Assembly: GCA_034387635.1 (NCBI GenBank)
Contig: JAOANU010000008.1
Coordinates: 682,001 to 746,000, forward strand
Direction: 5' to 3'
Source: Rhodosporidiobolus odoratus
Taxonomy: Eukaryota; Basidiomycota; Microbotryomycetes; Sporidiobolales; Sporidiobolaceae
Length of the DNA: 64,000 nucleotides
Positions 57,290 to 64,000 of this stretch are shown in pieces. A model generated the notes under the pieces. That model was given only the letters and a program-made list of their open reading frames with translations, did not search any database and was not told the DNA's origin. The position numbers were made by a program, and so were the translations under genes. The first letter of the stretch is position 1; each line of letters starts with the position of its first letter.

Positions 57290-58415
57290 TCCGTGCAAAC
57301 TCATGAGGCGTCAGCGGCGACAGATAACCTCAAGAGGGACAGACAGCTCCGCCTCACTGTCCCGCTGCTACACTTCGCAGAGTTATATCCGGTAAACGCT
57401 ACCCATGCACTAGGTACTGCTCAACCGTGAGTACTGTTAAGACTTGACTCACTACGACCTATGATGGGGCAGAAGCTTGCTTCGGCCAGCTTGTTACGAT
57501 TTAGCTAATCCTTGTCTGCCTGTTCTTCCTCCCTCCTCGAATCCTCACCCGCGCCCGTCTGACCGTCGACAATCACCGCACCACCCGGTATCACCTTCGA
57601 CGAGGGACCGAGGATACCGAGCTGATCCCCGACCTTATCCAATCTCTTGTCCGTCATCCCTCAACTTCATTCTCGTTCGACTTGAATCATCTTCCAGCCC
57701 ATCTCTGCCTCTTCGACCTTTGCGAGCGACTACACCACTATAGGCGCATGCACACTAATGTACCGTTGCTGGAGGTCACGCTCTTCGTTATTTGGGCACT
57801 AATGGAAGTGGACACGGAGACCTTCCGTTCAGATCCTGATTCGGAGGCAGTGCTCTTCCGCCCGGACAAGCTTTAGAAGCTGGCCACATACATACGCTCG
57901 ATGACGCCGAGGGACTGCGCCGGTGACACGACAGAAGAAGATGAAGACGCGGTTGGAGTCACTGGCCCGGAACTCGACTCTGAGGAACAACTACGGCAAA
58001 GACCCGAGGTCACCCCGCGCATTTGGGACGACATGGTCGCGACTCTTCGAGTCTTCTGCACGGGTGACCGTGCTCAGGAACAAGCACGGTGGCGCCTTGA
58101 GCGATCCGTCTTAGCGGTTTTTTCTCTTGAGGATCGCTCGTTGCAGTCTTTGACCATGTCTTGCTGCAGAACCTGAGGAAAGCTGGGCACCTACTGCAGG
58201 TAAGTCTTTCATCTTTGAAACAAGCGTGGACTGCTGTCTGATCCTCCGCTCATTGCAAATCAGGCTGAGACTGTACAAGTTAGTCCTTCTTTGATCTGTG
58301 ATTTCTCGGACAACTCATGTGCTTATTGGTTTTGCAGCCCTCGAGTCATACTCAGCGGTCAATGGGCAAGGTGTCCACCTCAGCCTCCCATCCTAGAAGC
58401 CGTCGGGCGGCTTAA
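57290..58415 (+). pseudogene. Family copy 3, decayed paralogue of copies 1 and 2
   Basis: Shares block order with copies 1 and 2. DRQLRLTVPLLHF (compare IRLRVPADSL in copy 2) is followed by a GTAAAC donor. Next come DLIQSLVRHPSTSFSFDLNH, LLEVTLFVIWALMEVD, EAVLFRPDKL, and in the same frame a TAG stop at 57874-57876. Beyond it the same frame continues KLATYIRSMTPRD, an acidic stretch (TTEEDEDAVG) matching copy 2's Ser/Glu insert, and PRIWDDMVATLRVFCT. Splice-joined exons VFDHVLLQNLRKAGHLLQ, AETVQ and a basic tail ending SHPRSRRAA follow, with stop TAA at 58413-58415. The VAPG/QPRL block is absent or unrecognisable, and no N-terminal exons could be found. An intron removing the TAG is possible (CTTTAG resembles an acceptor) but would delete conserved sequence. 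Confidence 0.6.
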
Positions 58416-58727
58416 GGCGCGCTGTAGCAGGTCAAAAGCTAAATTAAGAAGGTCAGGAATGCGGCGGCTTGATTTCCTTTTCTCAATGCCTGATGCGAGA
58501 ACTGTACAAACTTTACTGGCCGTTACCTACTACAATCCGGCATCAGTGAGGGTGACCCGACTATAGTAGGCTTTTTCTCTCCTGCAAACATCTACCTGCC
58601 TTGTCCCCTGCTTCTTTGGCCTCGCTTCCTGCGAGTCTCGTCTCTCGTCGTCGTCAAGTCTATATCGTTCCTACAATACAGCCCAGGGATGCAAGAACAC
58701 GTGAAGCTATACCGTCCTCCTACGTGG
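58416..58727. other. Intergenic: copy 3 / cell-surface gene 3' side
   Basis: About 310 bp containing the right direct repeat and otherwise nothing recognised. Confidence 0.45.
58435..58454. repeat. Direct repeat right of family copy 3
   Basis: AAAGCTAAATTAAGAAGGTC, 20 bp past the copy 3 stop codon; partner of 57137-57156. Could be the trace of an insertion or duplication, or chance. Confidence 0.6.
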
Positions 58728-59645
58728 CTAGATAGAGAAGAGAAGCACGGACACGGCGACGAGGCCAGACAGTACGCTTATAGTTGAGCGCCGAGCCGCG
58801 GATGAGGTGTTTGATGGCGTGGTGGCCGAGGCCACGGACGCTGCGGCCGAGGACGTTGCTGCTAAAACGGGAGCGCTGGAAGAAGCGGCGGAGATCTGGG
58901 TGGTGCTGAAAGAGGCCGTGCCAGTCGAGCTGCTGTGAGACGAGGTGAGTAGGGTGGAAGAGGTAGGTAGGGTGGTGGATGAGGAAAGGCGAGAAGTGCT
59001 CGTCAGGGCAGTTGAAGTCGTGGTAGTTGTGCTCGTTGGGTCAGTCGAGGTCGTGGTAGTCTGCGCGGTTAATGAGGTGGAAGAGCTGGCGAAGGAGGAC
59101 GGGCTTGAAGAGCTAGGAGTGTCGCTGGCGGACGCGGCAGCGTTGGCGGCATGACAAGAGGCATAAGCTGGACGAGCAATTGTCAGCCATGTGCATGGAA
59201 TTGTGCATAGAGAGGTACAGAGCAGCGTACCGCGAAGAATGCTCTCCATTCCAAGTTTTACGCTCACATCGTACCCCGGAGCGCTCTCGACGCAGGGTGC
59301 ACACGCGTAGAGCTTACTGTCGGTTTCAGGAGAGCAGTAGCAGGTCCTGTAGTCCTCGGCTTGGTTGCAGTTCTGTTGAATGAGACCTTTAGCCGGAATT
59401 CCGTCCAGTCGATTTCAGCAGAGGTAGGGACACGTACTTGAAGCTGGTCGAGAAAAGGCTGGCAGACCGGCATGCAGGCAGATGGAAAGGCCTGACCGGC
59501 GTACACCACGTCGTCCCGTGCATTGAGGAGACGAGCGGAGGCAACCGCTGCAATGGTACCAAGTCAGCACGCCATGAGTAAGCAGCAGAGCAGACTTGGA
59601 CTTACATACGAGTCCCAAGGACCACAGCGTCAATTCAAGCTTCAT
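58728..59645 (-). CDS. Cys-rich, Ser/Thr-rich GPI-anchored cell-surface protein (CFEM-like)
   Basis: Probable cell-wall or plasma-membrane protein. The start is the ATG at 59645; MKLELTLWSLGLV continues across an intron (GTAAGT to ATTGCAG) into SVASA, a signal peptide. The mature part has eight cysteines (SACMPVCQPFLDQLQ, NCNQAEDYRTCYCSPETD, LYACAPCVES, AYASCHAAN). The C-x3-C, D..C-x-C and C-x2-C spacing resembles fungal CFEM domains, which bind haem or act at the surface. A Ser/Thr/Ala stalk of about 130 residues follows, with many TTTTST-like runs (likely O-mannosylated). The hydrophobic end STISVLSGLVAVSVLLFSI fits a GPI-anchor signal. CFEM assignment is tentative because spacing differs between members. 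Confidence 0.75.
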
Positions 59646-60032
59646 AGCAGCGGAGTCGCAGGTGGATGTCTGGAGGGGATAACTTAAGACGAAAGATTCG
59701 GGATGTGTGACCCAAGACTACACTGGCGGAGACGGTGCCGAGCAAGAAAGAGCTACGAGCTGTACGTCTCTGTGCTGCCGTGGTCGGAAGCGCAGGAGAA
59801 CAGGAGAGGAACCCAAAACGTGCTGCCGTTCCTTCGGATCCGGCTCGGAACTTCCGTTCTCGTCCGTCTACATCAGCTCGTTCCGTCCGGTTAACCTCCG
59901 ACCTGCATACCATCGTCTCCGCCACGATAGCCTTGCCCTGTGATCAAGGCGCGTCCTCGCGCCCGCCCTCTGCGCTCTCCCGGTTCAATGCATCCCAACA
60001 CGACTGGACCAACATACATATCACGACGTGGC
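59646..60032. other. Intergenic: promoter of the cell-surface gene
   Basis: About 390 bp between minus-strand genes. No feature recognised. Confidence 0.45.
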
Positions 60033-60944
60033 CTATTTCATCACGCTCACCAGCTCCCCCGGCAGAGTAGCTTCGGGCCCGAAGCGCCGTATCCGCCCGT
60101 CTTGTACCAGCTTCTCGTCTTTGGTCAGCCGGCCGACGAATGTTTCCACTCGACCTGCCAAGCGGGTATGCAGCGGTATTGATGGGTCAGGCGAGAGCGA
60201 AAGGGACGACGTTGGGTAGTTGGTCATGGAGAGAGGAGGTGTGTCGGGCGGAGGCTGGAGCACGAGGAAAATTGGCTCAGGGAAGGGAAGAAAGAGAAGG
60301 AGAAAAGGACCGGATGCGCACCGAGATCCCTTCTGGTTTGGCTAGCCGAGCAGCTACGTCGAGTCCCACCTCTGGTCCTTCCTTCCCTGAACCGCTGCTC
60401 GAGCTGGGACTCGAGCTAGTGTCACTGTCCTCGTCGAGGTCTATACCAAGACCCAGGCCGACCCCTCTAATTTGCCCATGGTGGCGCTGTTCCGCCATTC
60501 CAGTCGGTCTCCTATCGTCCACTGTCTGTAGCGGTAGAGGCTCGCCGTCCTCGTCCAGCTGCAACTTCCTCAATGCCCTTTTTCTTGCACCTTCCGCATT
60601 CTCACCGGGTTGCTTGCGCAGCTGTACGGCTGCCAGAGGCTCTTGTGATATCGGTTCGGGGACTTCTGTAGCCGTCGCAGACGCGGGCATGCGTATATGG
60701 GCGGGAGTGTCGCCGTACTGAAGTCCAGCAATCAGCCAGAGTGCGAAGAGCGAAGAGAGGAAAACGAACCGGCAGGTCTTTTAAATCGGGCACCGCTTGG
60801 GAGGGTGCGTGCGAGATGACTGGGTGTGTGGCCGCGCGTCAGTCGAGAGATGCACCTCAAGGGAGGTGAGCGAAGGCGGAGGGAGAAAGCGAGGTAGTAA
60901 AAAAGAGACAAACAAGTCGACCAGTCTGTCTCTCCTTCAGCCAT
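60033..60944 (-). CDS. Hypothetical protein, conserved-looking, four exons
   Basis: Not recognised. The start is the ATG at 60944 (MAEGETDWSTF). Joining at GTTTGT/ACCCAG gives FISHAPSQAVPDLKDLPYGD; the next exon runs TPAHIRMPASATATEVPEP, then AVQLRKQPGENAEGARKRAL and QLDEDGEPLPLQTVDDRR. A Gly/Asp/Ser-rich stretch (VGLGLGIDLDEDSD) follows. The last exon holds PPPDTPPLSMTNYPTSS and RLAGRVETFVGRLTKDEKLV, and ends GELVSVMK. All joins keep frame with GT..AG introns. About 250 residues, no signal peptide or membrane segment. The regular helix-forming C terminus suggests a folded end after a disordered middle. Confidence 0.6.
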
Positions 60945-61290
60945 GGCGAGTATAGTCAAGCAAGGCGCGGGCTAGCGGAGCGTGAGGAGAAGGGGAGGGA
61001 CAGAGCAGCGTGAGGACGGCATGAACGACGAGAGGAGAGTTGCCTCAAACGGGTCAGAGTGTTTCGCTGAGGAAGAGGTGCACAGCTCGCAAAGCTGGTC
61101 TCCCGGGGAGACAGCGCGGGAAGCATTCGGTCTTGTCTTGCCAAGCCGTGTACAGCTGCGAGAGGCAGGACAGCCTTGCCTCCAGAGAACACAGAAAATT
61201 CTGATCGCAACCGGCTTCAACGCAGCCTTTTTGCCGTCGTCGCCGTCGTTTAAGCTCTCACGTTGTCGCGAGCGGCTCCTGTCTCCTGAA
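60945..61290. other. Intergenic: promoter of the hypothetical gene
   Basis: About 350 bp upstream of the minus-strand gene. Plus-strand frames here are low-complexity. Nothing recognised. Confidence 0.4.
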
Positions 61291-61293
61291 CTA

Positions 61294-62029
61294 CATGTCA
61301 GTCGTTAACGCCGCTTCGCCATCACGCGCGCTTCTTTCGCAGTCGGAACAAGCTCCGTCGAACGTCAGCAACTCGCACTCGCTTTCTCCCTCGCTTGTTC
61401 TGCCACCCGCTTGCTTGTTCCGTCTCGACCTACACAACTACAGCCAGGCAACACCACGATAGGGTGACACAGCACCCGCCACAGCCGCTTGCGCCAGATC
61501 ATTCCTCCAGTACCTCATCGTTGTCGACTCCCGGTTGATCGAGCTCTCCTCAAGCAGTCCCTCTAGCCGACGCTCTCGGAGACCTCGATACACTCGCTTC
61601 TGTCCTCTCTAGCGCCGCGCCAGCACAAGACCGCCTCGACGAACAACGCGCCTCGCCAAATCCAGCGTTGCGGGAAAACGCAGGCGCACTGCGAACGCCA
61701 GAAGACGGCGGCGTGGTCGTGCAGGAATGGGGTCGAGGAGAGGTTGACAAGCGGGGATCTGTCGGGGGCGGTCTAGGCAGCAGTACGTTCGGCTCCCTTT
61801 CCCGCCACCCCGTTTCGCCGCCTTCCTGCTTTCTTGTCCCATCCGCCATCGCACGGCCTTTTCTGTCGGTTTGTTCTTCAGGAGTATTGACCACCGTGTT
61901 GACCTGCAGAACCCGGATCAGCAGGCTTCCCCATTTCATCCCTTCCTGCCCATTAACAAGCTCCACCCCTCGACCCGAGGTCTGGACAGCCTTCTCAGCC
62001 AGTACCGCATGACTCAGACTACGGCGTGA
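61294..62029 (+). CDS. Possible hypothetical gene, structure uncertain
   Basis: Weak call. A plus-strand ATG at 61294 opens MSVVNAASPSRALLSQSEQA. A protein-like stretch at about 61560-61780 reads VPLADALGDLDTLASVLSSA, RLDEQRASPNPALRE and GGVVVQEWGRGEVDKRG. A last segment (61910-62029) reads VDLQNPDQQASPFHPFLPIN, LHPSTRGLDSLLSQYRMTQ, ending TTA before TGA. The composition of the last two segments is convincing. The intron between them (GTACGT at about 61782, acceptor TTCTTCAG) does not keep the preferred frame, so either an exon boundary is misread or the gene is broken. No family recognised. Confidence 0.3.
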
Positions 62030-63081
62030 TAAGCTCAAGAGCGGAAGAGCGGAAGTAGGTCGAGTTGGTGCACGCCGTGACCAAGGAGCTTTCGCCTGCG
62101 ATCGCTTCTCGTTCAAAGTAATCTGCAAGCTCGAATCTCAGTTAGTGACGAGTAGCGACTGCTCCGACGAGTTTTTGCAGAGCGGGAGAGAACGTCTCAC
62201 GGATGGCGAAAGCCGAGACTACTGATGCTTGCTGACCAACGAGGTGTCGAGGAAAGGGGCGAAAGGCGAGGGTGGAGGAGCTGCGCCGCAAGTCTGACCA
62301 GTCTTCGTTTGAGGATCGAGTGTTGGTTGAAGACGCGCAGGACGCGTACGTTGCGCTTCGGTGAGTCGGCGTGATGTTGCAGAGATAAAGGAAGCAAGAA
62401 AAGCGGGCTGGGGCGGAAGCCTCGCCGGAGCTTGGCTGGCTCAGAGGGCAAAGCGGCGTCTGTGGGATCGCAGCTATACCTGCTACTGTGTAGGCGCATG
62501 CAGAGCGTCGGGGGTGCCGGCTTGCGCCTTCGAGCGCGCCGAACGGGAACGGGGAAGGGAACGGGGCGGCCTCATTGGCGTCTTGCCGGTATTGAAGCTC
62601 GCGCTACATGAGCACATGTCAGGGTCCGTAAGATGATGAGCTGTCCTGCGTACCTATGACACGCGTTGACGGGACTGTGGAGAGGATGCCGACGACCACG
62701 ATGGGTGCCAGCTGGTCGAAGACTCAAGTACCTTGAGCTGCGCGTCTGCATTGGAAGCGAGATACACTACGGCCTCATATAGGTCAAGCAGGCTGGCGAG
62801 GCATTGCGTTGAAGCCAACCTCGACTTCCATCTCATCACCAAAGTCAACTCCGTACGAGTCGCTCGTGCCGGCTTTCTGGCTTGTACAGAGTACGCAGAG
62901 CTGTACAGAAGTAGATCCGGACACCTGCGCTGCCCAGTCGTCTCGCTTAGGCCGCGCCCTCTCCACCGATCACCTTTTGGAGCTTTCCCCCCTCCTTCAA
63001 CTCGACGTCCTCAGCCCGCGACACGGCACGACAGCAGCTTGAAACGCCAGCAGCGCCGGCTAGGTAGGCTGAAGCTGCACC
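62030..63081. other. Region upstream of the GT69 gene, no confident gene
   Basis: About 1.05 kb. Minus-strand segments such as LDLYEAVVYLASNADAQLK (before a GTACTT donor, about 62730-62790) and AEDVELKEGGKLQK (about 62970-63010) may be exons of a small divergent gene; a plus-strand alternative (ALSTDHLLELSPLLQLDVL) overlaps it. Neither reading could be completed. Confidence 0.35.
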
Positions 63082-64000
63082 ATGGCATCGGTGAGCTCCC
63101 CACTTGCACTTCCTGCGCCTCAGTCGTCCCCTCATCACGCTGATCGTCGCACCTGACAGGTTATCGTCTCACCACAACAGCGATTTGTGCTGCGCATAGT
63201 AGCAGCTTTTGTCGGCGTTCTGGTAGTCAAATGGATCTTCTTCGACTCAGCCGTAAGCCAATCCCGCTACACTGCCCCGAAGGTGGGGAGACGGATTGGA
63301 GGTGGTGCAGCCTCCGCCTCAATCGTATTGACTGCTCGTCGTACACAGCCCAAAACACCCGCTGGCGAGATCGCTCACCCCGCCATCCTCGAACGCATCA
63401 CCCTCGGCTCCCCTCTTTCCGGTCAATCCCTCGACACTCGCAAGTATCCCTTCCTCCAATCTCGTATCAACCGCGATGAGACCCACGATGTCTTCGACAA
63501 TGATATCTACGCCGGCATGAGCGACTTTTGGACCCGCTTCCAGAGGCCATTCATGACGGGTTCGGAGACGACCCACCTCGACGAGCAGGTCGTGCGAGGA
63601 GCAATTGATGAGCTGCTTGGGTTCAATGGTTGGGCGGCAGCGGCTTGCTCGAGTTTGACCCGACCGTTCGGCATTTCGAAGAAGGAGGACGACTGGAGCG
63701 ATCTGGCTCGACCGGGAGCGCTGTACTACTTCGCCCTCGTCGTGCATGGCGCCGACCACTTCCTCATCGACCAGCTCGCCGTCATCGTTCAGCTTGCAAA
63801 GCGCCTCGGTCCCACGTCCGTCTTCGTCTCGATCGTCGACTACGCTTCTGTCGACTCTACCCCCTTCCTCTGTGACCTCGCCGAAGCCGTCATGACCCTC
63901 CTTGGCATTTCGTTCCGCATCCGCCAAGTCGCCCCCATGACCTCCAACCCCTCCGCCTCGTACTACCCTCTCGAGGAAGCTTACACCCGCAACCTCGCCC
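63082..64000 (+). CDS. GT69-family alpha-mannosyltransferase, CAP59/CMT1-like (5' part)
   Basis: Golgi type II glycosyltransferase of the family that includes cryptococcal CMT1 and the capsule protein CAP59. The first exon is only ATGGCATCG (63082-63090). An intron (GTGAGC to CTGACAG) joins to VIVSPQQRFVLRIVAAFVGV and LVVKWIFFDSA, a short cytosolic tail plus membrane anchor. A second intron leads to PKTPAGEIAHPAILERITLG and YAGMSDFWTRFQRPF. A third part (about 63590-64000) gives RGAIDELLGFNGWAAAACSS, ALYYFALVVHGADHFLIDQL, AVIVQLAKRLGPTSVFVSIV, DYASVDSTPFLCDLAEAV, GISFRIRQVAPMTS and LEEAYTRNLA, typical of the family. It runs off the right edge, so the catalytic C terminus is not seen. In a yeast-like basidiomycete it probably builds cell-wall or capsule mannan. 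Confidence 0.85.

Noticed and set aside
57470..57500. GCTTGCTTCGGCCAGC resembling the 5' stem of U6 snRNA
   Set aside because: The invariant U6 sequences that should follow (ATACTAAAAT and ACAGAGA) are absent.
57774..57876. Intron GTCACG..CTTTAG that would remove the stop codon in family copy 3
   Set aside because: It would delete the segment (VTLFVIWALMEVD to RPDKL) that aligns with copies 1 and 2, neither of which has an intron there; kept only as a stated alternative.
61550..62128. Long minus-strand open frame as a gene
   Set aside because: Its composition (Arg/Ser/Pro runs) is that of an antisense shadow, and the plus strand reads more like protein across the same interval.

Overview
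The window is nuclear DNA from an intron-rich, GC-rich fungus. Genes stand singly on both strands and are broken by many short introns, mostly about 50-110 nt, with GT..AG ends and CTAAC/CTGAC-like branch sites. The gene set includes an exon-junction Y14 protein, which S. cerevisiae lacks, and a GT69 glycosyltransferase of the cryptococcal CAP59/CMT1 type. Both point to Basidiomycota, most likely a Pucciniomycotina yeast-like fungus (Microbotryomycetes). That placement is inference; no rRNA is present to confirm it. Gene coordinates span from start codon to stop codon and include introns. Splice sites were read by eye from reading frame and GT/AG context.

Layout, left to right. 1-16 kb: PIF1 helicase (minus, 3' end outside the window), EMC7 (minus), a large tricalbin/E-Syt-like protein (plus), a J-domain protein (plus) and an unrecognised gene, 'family copy 1' (minus). 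16-23 kb: MRE11 (minus) and an AVT1-like vacuolar amino-acid transporter (plus), divergent across 510 bp. 22.9-25.9 kb: an apparently intact hAT DNA transposon with an 8-bp target duplication, terminal inverted repeats and an 829-residue transposase split by one intron. 26.2-27.8 kb: 'family copy 2' (plus). 28.6-46.4 kb: a run of minus-strand genes, namely an MFS sugar transporter, threonine aldolase, an alpha-crystallin-domain protein, arginase, Y14/RBM8A and mitochondrial EF-Tu. 47.8-57 kb: RPB3 (plus), a Ser-rich small protein (plus), pyroglutamyl peptidase I (minus) and VPS39 (plus). 57.3-64 kb: a decayed 'family copy 3', a Cys-rich GPI-type surface protein (minus), a hypothetical protein (minus), one weak gene candidate and the 5' part of a GT69 mannosyltransferase-like gene (plus).

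Most genes are unrelated housekeeping functions: genome maintenance (PIF1, MRE11), ER and membrane contacts (EMC7, tricalbin), vacuole (AVT1, VPS39), arginine and threonine catabolism (CAR1, GLY1), transcription and RNA (RPB3, Y14) and mitochondrial translation (TUF1). There are no operons. The most novel material is the three-copy family of unrecognised proteins (about 14.2-16.0, 26.2-27.8 and 57.3-58.4 kb). The copies share exon layout and a conserved Trp/VAPG/QPRL block. One copy carries an in-frame stop, and another lies about 320 bp from the hAT insertion.
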